Assembly: GCA_034336665.1 (NCBI GenBank)
Contig: CM067590.1
Location: forward strand, 2,327,748-2,391,747
DNA: 64,000 nucleotides
From: Luscinia megarhynchos
Taxonomy: Eukaryota > Chordata > Aves > Passeriformes > Turdidae
Reading direction: 5' to 3'
A program made the position numbers and the translations under genes. This document shows positions 1-15,000 of the stretch, in pieces. Position 1 is the stretch's first letter. Each line of letters opens with the position of its first letter. Below the pieces are notes generated by a model. That model was given only the letters and a program-made list of their open reading frames with translations. It did not search any database and had not been told where the DNA came from.

Positions 1-28
1 TATTAAGTGTAGATTTGAAATTACTGAC

Positions 29-3000
29 CTTTGAGGATAAAGTGGGGGGTTTTGTGAATGGATCTGAGGTAAATGGGTCACTCTTCACCTGTTTCTTGAA
101 GAAATCCTCAGGGGCAGAACTACGAAATGGGTCACTTTCCTTGAAGGGATCTCCTCCAAAGGGATCTAGAAGGAGCATGAAAAGGTAAACAGAATGTAGC
201 ACTAGTGTGTCTATAAAGAACATTCTATATGTGACCTCACGCTCACTGATACAATTTTTCTTACACAAACACAGTGTTTTGGTAAACCTGATAAAACTTC
301 CAGAGACCTCTCTACAGAGGGTATTTACTAAGTTTGAGCAAGTACATGTCTATATGAAGCTTTCAGACTTAATAATGAGTTACATATTTCTCATTAAACA
401 TATTGATTCTGAATGCACACCCTGTTGGGTTTCTATGTTCCCACATGAAAACCAAATTCTAAAACCAGGGAAACCTGTATGCTTCCTTAATGTTTGTAAA
501 TCTTTGTGTTTGTCTTCAAATCGCTTATGCTACATCTGTCTTGTCATTTAAAAGGGTATTACCTGCTGGAGCAGGTGGTTGCTCTGTGAAAGGATCATGC
601 TGGAATGGGTCACCTACGCAGAAAAGAAAATACAATTTGTTTTATCTACTATTTAGCAAGATGATAAAAGTTTGTGAAAATATAATTTACTCAACAACTG
701 GTCTTCAAAATCTTAAATAAGCATTTGTCACTTACTGCCTTTGAAGGGGTCTGCTCCCTTAAATGGATCAGATTTGAAAGGATCTTCTGTCTGGAATGGG
801 TCTGTATGCAATTCTTGTGTATTATTGGTAAACATCAAGGCTTTATTCTTAAATGGATCATCCTAAAAATTAAGAGCAGAAACATAACAGCAGCTTGTCA
901 TGATAAAAACGCCCAGTTATCCATTTAGCAGAAATTGTATGCTATCTTGGTTCCTGTTTAACAGTCTTTAAAATTATTTCCTAAAGAATTTTCTGAATAT
1001 GTGACTTCTAAGTAGAAGTAATTACACAGCAGAAGGAAACATGTACCCCAAGGCTACACAGAACACCAAATGATAAAGTACATACAGCAATTCAATGTTA
1101 AACTGTTGCCCACATTAATATATTCAACTCTCAAATACTTAAATAACAAAAGCAAACCAACTCCAAACACCACACTATCAAAAATTTCTTCCCCGCCCCA
1201 TTACAGCTCAGCTTCAGGTAAGACACTTATTTAAAGAAAAGGATACATAAATAATCTGTGGAGTACAAATACAACAAATTACTACTGAGTAGTCAGATAA
1301 TAGATTGCTTCTTGTAAACTCAGCTTTGAGCTTAAAGCTCCAAATACTGATTTCCCATGATAAAGCACCTCATGCAGGAAGAGTCACCCCGACATTTTGG
1401 TATCAAGATGTTTCTCAGCAGAGGCCAAATCTAGGTTTGTTAAGTTGCAGAAAATACCCTGCATGAACAAGCAGCAAACTAAAGTGATGAAACCTCCTCA
1501 TGACATTCATTTGCGTGATAGCCCAGGCTTGGGGCTGGTTGGGAGGTCCTGATGAAACCCCAAGCGCAGACAACACCTGCACAGCAGAACTCCAGGGACA
1601 ACGAGAGCCAATGGAGGAACATCCAGAAATAATTACCCACTTACACTGCCTCCAACACCAGAAAGAGACAGGATTTCTTTCATCCTTTTACAAGATGCAA
1701 ATGAAAACATCCTAGTCAATACTTCTCAGAACAGGGGAAGGGAGGAGACAAGGAAGAGGAAGGAAGAATTGTGAAACAGGAAAGTGGCACAATGGTTTAA
1801 AAAAATTGCTATGAACACAGACTGGTGTTTTCTGCCAGTAAGTGGCTCCTAGGTTTTGCAAGTAAAGTGAAACATCTGGAAGTTTTCACTGGAAATCAAA
1901 TATATTTATGCAAGCCATGCAAGCACAGAAACTAAGCACTGAAGTGTTTTAAGACCTTTACATGTTTCTCAGTGCACTGTTCTTTTTTATCTACACTGTT
2001 TTTCTTTTGAGCTGTTTGTTTTTACAGAGCAAGTGTAAAGTACTGCATAAAAGCAGCAATCCCTGGTAAATATTTACTAACACATTATATATTTAACTTC
2101 ATACTAAACTCATAGCAAATACTGTGTTTACAGGAGTAAATGTTTTCATAATGAGGAAGGGCCACATAGATGTGCAAGCAGAATCAAGCAAGTATGCAAC
2201 ATTTATCTTATTTATGACAAGAAATAGGCTTAAAAAACAAAAAAAAATTCTTGTAATTTAGAGGATTATTTAATACACAAATCAACATTAGATACCCAAA
2301 AGAAACTGACTCAAAAATGCTTAAGAACTTGAAAGATTTTATGATTTGGGAAAAAAATGCTGACTAAATTAAAATGTAATAAATAAGAAAGATGATGCTG
2401 CAATTATTTAAGCAAAAGATAAGCATCGCTTTGGAAAGGGGACATTTGTAGAGCTTCTTTTGGAAATAAGAAGGAAATACATGATAAAGGAAAATTTACA
2501 GCAAGAGATAGTTTCACCTTGGTAAACTGGACAACGTGCAAGAAAAAACAAAACACCTGAACTGGAAATAAAGCCCCATCTCTGTCTCCAGACTTAACAT
2601 GTGATAGATTACAAATCCACAAAATCATGTGCCAAATACCAACTGCAAAACACTTCAGATTAGGTGCAAGTCAGAAGGTTAATTAGTGCAAAATACACTA
2701 AACAACAGTATTTTTCTTTTACCATAGCTCCATAATTGCTTCTTTCTGTCTGCCCAAGGCCTTCACTCATGTCTGCTAAATTTGTCAGACTCCCACCATG
2801 AATCCCATTGAGAGCTTCATTGTATTCTTCAATGCTCTTATTCACTTCCTGATGGCTCTCTTGCAGTTGAGAGAGTTTACTTCTTGCCTGAGATGGAAAA
2901 ATGCTTTAGCATTTAGTGTGTTATATGTGTTTAGCATTTAGCGTGTTATAAACTCAACAGCACTGTCATTCTTACAGCTCCTTCAACACTGGTGCCTGAC

Positions 3001-6000
3001 AGTTGCATTTCACCCCCACCAGAACTGAATGCTTTCTGACTCAAACCAGGAATAAACCTACTAAACACCAGTCAAAAAGGCTTATTTCATGAACCTGGAC
3101 TTTTTCCTCCTCTGAAAAATAATTTTTCAACTCAGCACTTCAAGAAGCAAAAAATTATATAAAGTACAGTGAATACCTGGTTTATTTCCTCCTGGGTTGA
3201 TTTTAAAGATTTGATTATTGTTTCAAGCTGTACTTTTCCAGCCTGGATACTCTGCTCTAGCTGAGTTTCTTCTTGCTGGAGGTGATTCAGCTCTGCTTTT
3301 GCTCTGTTAAGGTCATCTTCCTGTAATTTTAAATCTGATTCCTGCGACTGAATCTGCATTTTTAGTGATGAAATCTGAAACAACGCAGTAGAAAAATCAG
3401 AGTGAAATTTGGAATAAATGGGACTTATTAAATTGTGAATTTATAATAAGTGATAGAAAGTTGTAAAGCAATCTATCAACTACTAAGGAAAATATTTAGA
3501 ACTTAATATGAAGAAATGCATGCTGTTTTCTGCTGTTACACAAAATCCTTGATAAAAGCACATTCAATAAAACCAAGAAATACTATTTTATATCAGAGAA
3601 ATACCCCACTACATATAAAGGCAATCAAAAGCTGTTTCCTAGATGCTCAGCTTCAGAACTTGGTTCCATTGAAACATTTATCAAGTAATTTGATTTTTAA
3701 CTCTGTTGAGTTAAAATTAGAGTCATTCATAACCTTCATTAAATGCTTTCTTATGCAGAAGAATGCATTTCTCTTTCTTACATTTTCTTACTTCTTTCTT
3801 ATGCTTTTCTTACGTGACTTCCTTACGCAGTAAGATTCCACCTTAAGGTAACATCCTATTTTCATTGGCAATTGCGTCCACCTGAAAACTCAATCCTGAT
3901 GACACAGAGTGATCAAAATCAGCACAACTACCATGGACTATCTCCTGGGTTAGGACTACTGATTTGCAATTGCCCTATTAAGCTGAATAAATGTTTCATA
4001 TATTGTCAGAACAACAATTCCTGTAGAAAGGGAACCCTGGAGATCACGGGGTTCAACCTTTCATTTACAGCCATTATGGAAGGTATTAAGGATAGCAAAA
4101 ATCCTTTCTTGGACCTCTGTATTTATGTGAAAATTGCTATTTATGGTAAAAAGAAAGCAAGTAAGCTTATTCATTAAATAAATAGAATTTCCCTCAACAC
4201 ATATTACTCTTGAGCAGGTCCTGAATTAACATACACTTACCACCTGTGTTTCTTCCTGGCATTTCTGCCTTACATCATTCAGCATATCTTTCAGTTTGGC
4301 TTTCTGCTGGTCCATCTCATCCAGGCGGTCTTGGGCATCTTGTTTTTGAGCCTCCAGCTCTTGCAAGTTACTTGTTTCCCTATCCAAATCATTTTGTAGT
4401 TCCTGAAGAAAATTCCACAACTTGTAACTCACATGTAGCCATTGTCTTAAGGAAGGATCAGCCACAGACAAAGAACTTAGCAAAATTCAGAATATTTTCT
4501 AAATCATATTGGCTACACCCTGCATTGGCCTGTTTTGTTTCTGCAGGAACTTGTGTAAGACAGCAGGAAATAAATAAATCACTGCTCACAAGAAGGAAGA
4601 GGGGCTGTGACACAGAGCAGACGCCATTGAGTTACCCTAATTATCAAAACCAGTGCTCTCCAAACGATTTCCTAAATTAGTGTTAGTTAAACGCTATCAA
4701 AAAAGACATTTCAAACTGTTCACATATACTATGCTTATACTAGCCAGCATCAGATGAAAACATTGCTGAGGGAGAACAGTGAAATAAAATTTCTTCTGCA
4801 GTTAGAGGAAAATCTCAAGAAAGAACTAACACTAGAATGACAGAAAAAATGCTAAATTGCCAGATATTACTTAGATTAACATGAAAACTACTGATGATAA
4901 TCAGAGTTTTTACCTGAACTTCATTGGTTTTCTGTCTGACTGATTCTTCCTTTTCCCTAATGTCCTGCTCCAGAGAATATTTTTCTCTGTCAGATAAACA
5001 AGAACATGCGTTTGTGACCAGTTAAATAATACAACACACATGCAAAAAATCAATTAAATATTATTCTGGAAACACCATGCAGACAAAAATGCCAGCCCAT
5101 ATTCTCATGTATTCTTTAAAGGAGAAAAGGTACATGGGTAACAATCATTCTCTGAAAAATATCACCTGTGCCCACCATCAATCTTCTGAAGTCATCTGAG
5201 AGACCTGGAAGGTATCACTAGGAAACTCATCACCAATTACGGCAATAAATAACGACCAAATGACTAAAATAAAGTAAAAGTAACTGACACACCAGGACTA
5301 TAGACTTATTTTGTTATTCTACAGCAAGATGTTATTAACAGTCCACAACTATTACCTCTGCAGCTGGGCAATTTCTTGACTAATATCATCCAGCTCCTTC
5401 ACGCCTGTAAATTCTCCTGATCCAACGGAACTTGCACTATCCTATTAAGAATGAAACAATAACATATCAAGTTGTAACACAAGCTTTTCCTTTAACAAAG
5501 GCTGAAGACAGAGGTGGGATACAAAATCCTCATTATTTGCATTTGCAAAATTCTATGAGAGACATCAAATTATTCTGAAACAAGCAAGGAACATGCCACA
5601 CTGTCCCACCTGTGAAACAGGAGAATTTTTTAATGTGCCTGTTTAACAGACAGGACACCTGAACACACAACAGTGGAAGGACAGGCAAAGTGCCAACAAA
5701 GAAGTTGCAGACTATGGTAGAATTAAAATTCAAGACCAAAAATTCAGTTCTGCTATAGTCAATAGTAAAGTTTACAGAGGACTTAATGAAATCAGATTGT
5801 AATTCCAGTCTTCTAGAGCCTTGCCACAAATTAATGGCAATTTCTGCAATTATACCCCATTTCCTGCAGGTTGTTCCTACATTCATTCAAGTGTAGATCT
5901 GGAAAAATAAGAGGCCATCCCCTGCCTTCTAGGTAAGACAATCACTACCAGGAATTAACAAAGGATATCAGCACTAGGTACAAAATTGGTTGTTATTACA

Positions 6001-9000
6001 AAAAGGATTGCTCTTTAAAAAAATAACCACTGCAACTGAGCAAAAACTGCAGCACTGAACTCAGTGCTAGGATGACAAACCAGGAGACCTGCAATTTTTA
6101 TATATAGAGCATTTTAAAAAGAAGAATGCAGAGCTTCCTTGCTTCACTCACTTTGAGACTGTTGTGATAACCACAGAATGCTTGGCTTTATTGAATACTA
6201 AGAAAACAAATAACTCAACCAACAAGCCAAGACCAGCAGAGTAAGATGCAATATTTTTGTAGAAACAATAGGTGAATATACAGTTTAAATAATTTAATTA
6301 AGTCCTCACTTTTGTGGGATCATTTTTTTCACAACATGCCATCAAGTAATCACAAGGAACAACAACAATATAGATAATTCTTCAAGGCAGAAAATCAAAA
6401 GTCACTTTTATACGGTTGGGCCAGATACAGATTAGCTGGGAGACTTGCTCTGAATGCTGGACAGGAGCACAGCCAGCCAACATGACTATGAAAATAAATT
6501 AAAATGAGTTGCTGCACTGGCTAGGATAAGAGTCACTTAACTAAGCTCACAGTAGCAGATAGTTTATTTTATCTTATGCTCAGCTAAATACATACTACAT
6601 GGAAAAAAAAAAATTCAATTAACTGAAAGTAGCAGGAAGCTTAAAGCTCTCACACCAAGATGTATTTACTGCTCACAGCCGCAGAGAACTACTCCAGAAA
6701 TAATTTCAACAGCACTGCGCTGCCTGTCCCAGGAAGCTCCTGCCAGACCAATAATCTGCCGTCGCTGAAGGAAGGAACATCTGCAGGTTGGCAGGCAGTG
6801 CTGGGCACCGCACACGGCTGTGACATTATCACCACGCCAACAGCAACTGGTACAGAACTCCAGAGCAGCGACATGCAAAGGCGTAGAAATAAAACCTCTT
6901 TTGAAGTTACAAAAGCATACATTAAAAATGTGCATTCCTCTGGACACTGCAATTACTCACACGTCGCATTTCTGTTAGTGCTGAGATCTCAGTTCCTACA
7001 GGAGTCAAGTAACCTGATAGAGTCTATAGAAAAGGATATAGGAAAAACCTTAGGAGGACCATAGCAACAGCAATAATTCAAATATACTTAAAGTTCCAAA
7101 GGTTTTTGGTTAGGGAAAGCAAATAAAAGTCAAGGAAAAGACAATAAAATTTATAGAAAAGGTGAATGTAGTGACATGACAGAAGTACTTCTTCAATTCA
7201 GTTTCAGAAATGCACTGACATGCTACTGAGGAAAGGAACAAAGCAGGGTCAGGCTTCAGTAAAGTGGAATTAGCAGTGATGGATACAGGACTGCCATGGA
7301 TACATGGACTGCCATGCTACAAAGGATGCACCCCAGAAACCAGGAAGCCATCACTCCTCGTTTAGCCATTAAAAAATGTTATGTTTCCATGGAAGGAATT
7401 TGGTACTGATCACTGCCAGGGACAGGCTGCTCAACCAGCTTTTAATATTTGCTGTTACAAGTTCCCTGACTCAACCTTCTGTATGATAAAAGGATTACAT
7501 TTTATGCTAGATTTTTTTCAGCACTATTACTCCTTGGTTTATAGAATATTTTTCTTTACTTACTGTCTTGGTTGTTGAAAAATTAGCTATATTTTCAAAT
7601 GTTAAAAGAATTTTGTAAGAGTAGATAAGAAAAAATATTGGCAGTTCTTTATCATAATACTAAAAAAAAAAAAACATATAAAATTCATACTCAAGGCCCA
7701 TAACTTTTAAAGCACATAAGTTCAGTATTATCAACAACAAATTGCTGACTTACATGGATGGGTGTGTTCCTGTCTGTGGGAGGGACCATATCTGGAGGTA
7801 ACACTTGTGGAGGATCAATCCCTTTGCTGACCTTCTGCTGAATGAGATACATGGCGAGTGCAAACTGGTCTTTGCTGAGTTTTCCCATCTGTCTTGTGTC
7901 TGCCAAAGCCCTGATAAAAAAATAGATCATACTTACAAACAAGAAAATCTTATTTCTGCTCTACCATATACACACGTAATTTCTTTTTGGTTCATCCTCA
8001 TCAGAGCTTATTTACTCTAGTTAGCTTTCCATGAACAGTGCAGTATTTTATTCCACATATTTAACTGAATAGAGTAGCGTTAATCTGAGAAAATATTTAG
8101 AGCACTAGAGCTTCAAGAGACAATCACAATTCACAGTCTGACCTATTGCCTCCCCTCCCAGAAAAGCAAAGGGAGCATTTATTTCTCCCTTAATTTTCCA
8201 CAGTCCACATATTGCAGTATATGGACAAGTAAAAGAAGTTGGGGATTTTTGTTCCTAGCATTTTTTAATGTTAGGATCACATCTGGAATCTGAGTTCCCA
8301 GATCTGCAAGTTACAAAAATACAGCCAGTATGGAATTCTTACCATATATGTGCTAGGAGATTCTGAGACAGACCTGAATGCATAAAAATGTCCTTTACTT
8401 CTTGGCCACTCACAAACCCATCCATGTCTGTGTCTGTTTTTAAGAAAATTTCATCATACCGCGCTTTATCGGACATTGGTACCACCCAATTCACAGCTGG
8501 CTGCAAAACAAAATTTGGTATTTCAAAAGAACTGAAAACAGTCTTTATGAACATACTGAGTATATACGACATTACCCAGATTTGGGCGTGCTGAACATCT
8601 TGCATAGACCATTCTGACTGTATTTGCAGTGCATGTTTTAACTTCACACTTTTTATCTGAATAAAAATACTGATAAACAGCTATTCATCAGTTGAAAAGT
8701 ATTAATTCTTTGGAAATACAGACCCAACTAGGCATATAAAGTCCTCATGCTAATTGCAGGAGATTTAGAAGCAGACTAATGATTTCTTTGGTATTAAAGT
8801 AGATACACAAAACCTTTCTATCGTTTCACTTTCTTCATGAAGTGAAAATTCTCCCTAAGATTTGCTACCTCATGGTTACTGATGAAAATTCACCTGATGT
8901 TCTTCCAAGTCTTACCACTCTCAGTTCCACCTTCTCCACTCAAATCATCCAAAGACAAGAGCTCACACGAGGCAGATTTATTTTTCCTACAGTTTACAAA

Positions 9001-12000
9001 TACAAAAAAAATAAGAAAGAAAGATGTGTACCTGTGTTTGTTTGATGTGCTTGGGAGACAAGCTCCCTGGGCTGTTCAGACTGTTGTCACTGCCATGGGA
9101 TGGTGTGGAACGGAGGCTGTCTTTTGGTGGAGGACTCGCAGGGAGAACTGGAACTGCACCAGGAAAGACAGGTGTCTTCTTTCTTTTAGAAGGTGGTATG
9201 AGAGAAGGGGGCAATCGTGAAGGAACTGACTCTTTCTCAAGAGCTCTATAAACCAAATGCATTGCCTGCAAAGGCAAAAAGGTCAGATAATATTCACAAT
9301 TATTAGAAAAAGAACGAGATTCTCCTGTGTCAGTCATTTACATATTAGTAAAACAAAGACAGTAAGACTAGAGACCAGAGCAACCAGAGCAATTAATTTT
9401 GAATGTAATTCCAACAAGTTTAATCTTGACACAGACAAAGAGTCAGTACATGGATTTCAGGAAGGTCATTTAATAGCTCCATCTGAACAATTTAAATCAG
9501 AATAGTCGATTGTAACAAAGAAAGCTGCAAAGCTCTTGAGAAAGGAATGCGCTATTTACTCTGATAGACTAGGCAGCGAATTGAGAATTTAAAGCAACCT
9601 ACCACAGCAAATTCATCCTTGTCCAGGTGACCATCTTTATCAATATCACTGAGATCCCAGACCTACAGCAATTAAGATTAAAAAATTATTTGCAGACCAA
9701 GTTACATTTTATGTTTTCATCGTATTAACACGCCCTCTAAAGGCTCCTTGTAGATTTCGATTAAGATCACATTAGTTATAGTACCTATCCAAGCATTCTC
9801 TGATGAAACAGACTGGATTAGAGTTTTCTGGTCACATGAATCAACACTGGCTCTAACAAATTCTGGCTGCACCACAGGCAGATTTTTCATCTTTGTATGA
9901 TGAAATTACGGAGCCATCAAGCTGAGTAAAAGCATTCAGAGGTGGTTTTCAGAACTGCCCAGAGGGTGTGGGCTAGCAGATCATTCAAATTCCTCACAAG
10001 AAAGTTCAGTAGAAAAGTCAATACATCTCTAATTCCTATTTCATTCCTAGTTGATTACGGTTTTCTACTAAAAGCTAAAACTATGTGCAGCTCCCTCTGG
10101 CCTCCTGAATTTCTTGCTGGAGAGAATTTAAGCATTTATCAACTATAGTCCATTATTAGGTTAGGCACAGTCAACAAAACTTGCAGAAGATTTAGAGAGA
10201 TACAGAATTTTGTGAACTCCAACATAGTACTGTTTCATCATCAGTATGAACTGGAGACAGTAGAGTGCACAAAAAGCCAAGACTTAAGGCTCAGTTGTGA
10301 GAACTTTGCTTTATCACTGGACCCTTGACAAATTTAAGTTCCTTGATTAGTCCTTCGTCCACTTCCTCAGTGCCTTATCTTGTCCACAAATTTTTTCTGG
10401 AAAAGGCAAAAGCTTCCTGAATTTTTATTGTGACAATAAGATAAAATCCAAAGCCCTTCAAGATTTCACGAATCATACTTAGATTTTGTAGATAATACAG
10501 AGCAAGAGGCACTTCTTCCTGAAGAGATAAAAATACGTAACTTGAAGAGCAAATAGAGCTCTCACACAGAAAGTACTCGTTCTCAGAAATACCAATGTGT
10601 AAAGCATTAAGGAATGTGTTTTTATTGGAGGCAGAAAAATACTTTTCAGTCTGCTTCCCTTGCAAATATACAATGGATACACTAAACTCAGACCTTGAAA
10701 GTATTCATAAATACATATGAAGGAAAAAACCAACTTGACAATCTGTACTACAAATAAAAGAGGATGCTTTAAGGTATTCTCCTGTACAAACGGGATAGAT
10801 TTAATGCTGTGTCTAATAACTCGTAAAAATGAGAAGACAGCAGAATCTGATTAACAGCTATTATCAGTTTAACAGCTATTATAGCTCAGGCAAGCTTTGT
10901 CTTGTTTTTAAACAATCAATACCAAATTTTCAGCTCTTAAATGAATGGAGAGATAATTAAGCCAATCTACTCCAGGGCCAGAATTACTACTCTTACTCCC
11001 ATTACTAAGTGGAAGACTTCAGAGTCGTAACACTCCTGCTTTATAGCATGCACACGATGCAAAATCTCAGCCAAAACCTAATCTCTGTCAATAAACTACA
11101 TTTTTAATGTTGCAACTATGAGAAGCTAAACAGAGACTAGCTAAACCTAAACAACTTACTTACCCGTCCGAGGATATCAAGAGGTAGCTTTGAATTCATC
11201 AGTACTGGTTTTACTTTGTCTCCTGAAAGTAAACCATTTACTGGCAAAAGGCTTTCAAAAATACCATCAAACTTTGCTTTTTCTTCCACCTAGTTGGTAA
11301 GAAATAGTCCGAATAAGTAAAAAAGTGTGTCTGTGTGAGTAATGAAAATGAGATCTTTCAGGAAATTAAGACTGGTCAGTAATGCATCCATCCTAAATTT
11401 CCAAGTTTCTTGCAAGTGCCTCTGTACTGTATTTAAATGTAAACCCATAGAGAAAGCTTTGAAATTAAGCTCCTAAATCTAAGGTTATGATAGCCAAGAG
11501 ATTTTACCATGCAGCAGACAAGTGCTTCTGTTTTTAAGAAACTCTGATTAACTCTATAGAACTGAAACTTATTCTTCCCACTTAACTACAAGTTTTTTTA
11601 CTGAATTTCTACCTTTTGGAAATGTTTGCAGTTGAACATTACCTAAATATAAATACCCCACATATGCATTAACAGTTATTTTTTCCAACTTATATATATA
11701 TTGCCTATATCACTGAATACTAACTAGAAAATAGGAACTTAAACTTTAAATTAATAGTTCAGACTGGTTGCGATGAAGTACTCTGCTGTTCCCAGTGGGT
11801 TCCTTAATACAAACAAAGTGTTTAATTGTAGGATTCTGGAAGAAATCCAGGCAGAAGATAAAAATTCATTGTCTGAAAAACATCACACCAGTGGTTGCCA
11901 AAGGGTTAATTATAAAACTTGGTGCTCTCCATCGTGCACAGAATGGGAGGACTTCTGAAATGGGAAATACTCTTGATACAAAATTCTCTCATTGGGAAAA

Positions 12001-15000
12001 CTACACACAAGAAAAATATTTACCTCTAAAAACTGGATGGAATGTGTTCTCTTTTACACTTACCCTAACAGCCCAGTGAGTCTCTGTTGAGGGTGGTGTG
12101 ATCAGCAAAGGACTACTAGTGTCATGCTAAAAATTAGAAATTTTTTTATTTTTATATATACATATTTTTATATAGATAAAATAAATACACACACTTCTGT
12201 CTCTTATCCTTACTAATTGCATTAAGTTAGAGATGGTTATAGTCATAAAGCTTAACTACATTGAGGAAAATAGACTGCACATGTACCTAAATAAAAGTCA
12301 CACTCATTCAATAGCATTACAGTACTTGGGAAAAGACATTCAGTAGATGCATCCGGTATCCACGCACAGAACCAACACAAGCCAAAGAGGTTCTGCAGCA
12401 GCTACTGCAGGGCAAAGCTGCAGTGGTGCTTTTTACTAGTCATTCCTATTGACCCAGCCCCAAAATAGCCTTTTTTCTTTCCTTTTTTTTCCATAAATTC
12501 CGAGTTCAGCCACATCAGCTTCCTGACCAAACCAACCAGACACAAACTCACTTTGGTACTGCAGTCCAGGAAGGGGCCAGTTTCTTGTCACTCAGCATGA
12601 CAAGACTGTGGCAGCCCTTGCTGCTGTGTCCTAAGGAACTGTTTGACAGCAGCCTGAAGCCCTAGAACCGTGATATTTATAAAATAGAAGATTATTCCAA
12701 TGTTCCAACTAAAGCCTTAGTTCTCATATAACACATACCTGCATTTAAGTGGATATTACTTACAAATTTAGGAGGTGGCACAGTCAAATTCAGACTGCTC
12801 AGGTTTACATCGTGGCCATTCTGTGCACAGGCTACAAGGCGCAATGCAATATAGAAACCCTACAAACAATTGTGTTGTCTATTAAAGACCAGTTTAAATC
12901 ACAAAAAATAACCTGCTTACGATTTTTACTAACACTGGTCATGCACAACTCAGTAAAAAGAAACCCCAGATGCACAGACCCATGATGACAACTACCCCTT
13001 TGCTTTTAAGGACGAGTCAGGAAAAATTTTACAGTAACAGGAAACAAAGAGGAGAAAACTAGAAGTCAGCTTTTATGAAGAACTCTCTTCTAAATAAAAT
13101 ATAACAATTTTTCTTAAAAATTAGTAATGTTTTGAATTTATTTGTATCTACAAGTAACTTGCTATTTGATATTCCAAGCCATTTTTAGTAAAAACACAAA
13201 CTTTTTCATGCACGAAAGTCTTCTAAAATCAAATCACACTTTTCATTTGTGACTCAATGACTGTGTATCTACATAGTACATACACTGATTATTTACAAAA
13301 CAAAAGAGATACAGAAAATTAGAACCAAACTTGTCTGCAACCTCACTGAGTAATACACTTGGATACAAGCAGTGCTGGGGAAAAAACTCATCTTGTAAAC
13401 AAAAACTCAACCCTGAAAAAGATAAAGATAACTACTAGTGGTGCCAGGGCTTGATCGAAACAAGGCTAATCTGGGAAAGATAATAGAGGAAGTCAACATG
13501 AACATTTCCTTTACCTGCTTATCTAAGTATCCTTTACCCTCTGGGTCAGCCAAATCCCAAATCTGTGGAGATACAAAGTAAAAGCCGCTGTGAATTTCAA
13601 AGAAAACTTAGCTCAACAGTTCCTGCTGTATGTCTTCTTAAACAGTTCATTCGGCTGTCAAGTAATGACATACAGTGTTACTGACTTGTTAACAACAAAA
13701 TTTTACACAAAAGACAAATTTTCTTCGCAAATTTTTCCTTTCACTTAAATGAATTGTACAGACAATTACTGCACTATCCAATCCCTTCAACTTACTTTTC
13801 CAAGGGTGATATCGGAGAGACCAGATTTTTTAAGAAACAGAGCAGCTTCACTTGCCCCAACTCTCCCTGTGTACGCTGGATCTACCTGAAGGAGAAAAAT
13901 TAACATTTAATTAAAACATGACCGTTGTGAAAGCAGATTTAAGAAATACAACATCCCTTGCCTCTAGGTTAAAAGGAGTTACACAAACTGCATCACCACT
14001 TGGAATTCACACAGTTTTAGCACTGCAATGGGGAAAGGAAAGAGAAGGAAATCTTGGGGAAGAAACTGCACTTTATTTTTACTTTTTTTAAAGAACATAC
14101 CTGTTTGTAGTATGTTTCATATATTGGATTCCCAGTAGGAAACTGAAACACAAGTAAGAAGACAGAATAAACAACAATCAGAATTTACAGGAAAAAAAAT
14201 GTAAAGTACTTTGTGTATTACTTCCATCGAAAACCTAAAATACTGTGTTAATTTGCTGTGTTACAAACTGGACACTTGGAATTTAAGTGTGAATAACAGG
14301 GATCCACCAAGACCACAGGCTGTTGCCATCTCTTAGAACTTCTCATTCATCAGGATTCCTACCTCCCCTCACACTTTTACTTAATGACACTACGTTAGGC
14401 ATAAGGTTTGGAAGAACAGCTTTGAATTACTTGACAAAGTATTTCAAATCTCAATATGAGAAGTACTGATAACAAAGGCCCAATTTTCAAAATAATGCTG
14501 ACCTGACTACCTCCTGCACTGCATACATCCTTACAGAACTTTTTCAGCAGACAATTACACATACACACGCACAAACAGAGCCCTGTGCCTGTGTTAACAC
14601 ATTTTCAGGACTAGGACCTTAAACTGAAACAGAGTAAAAAACAAAATAAAACAAACAAAACCCTCAAACTAAAACATATACCTATATAATGAATGACAAA
14701 TTAACAACTCTCATAATTCTCTGACAACGCTTCTGGAGGATTTTAACTTGGTGTAATCACTGCACTGCACAAAAGCTGCGGACCCAAGGGAAGCTCTGCC
14801 TTTTCAGTGTACTACACAAGCAGATCCCAATCCCCTCTTGCTGACATTCCAAACAGATGGGAGCTGGAATGCCAAAAGATGCTGAAGCTTCAAAACCTAT
14901 CTTCTCACTCGCCTCCTACAGCTGCCTACAGGCTGTGAGTTCTAGCCCTGCGCAGGCTATCCCTCCGCACTGTTCTCCTCAGCCTCAATGCCAATCAAGT

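Noticed and set aside
6660..7064. 134-aa plus-strand frame inside an EPS15L1 intron
   Set aside because: No similarity and overlapping open frames on the other strand; no splice or promoter context.
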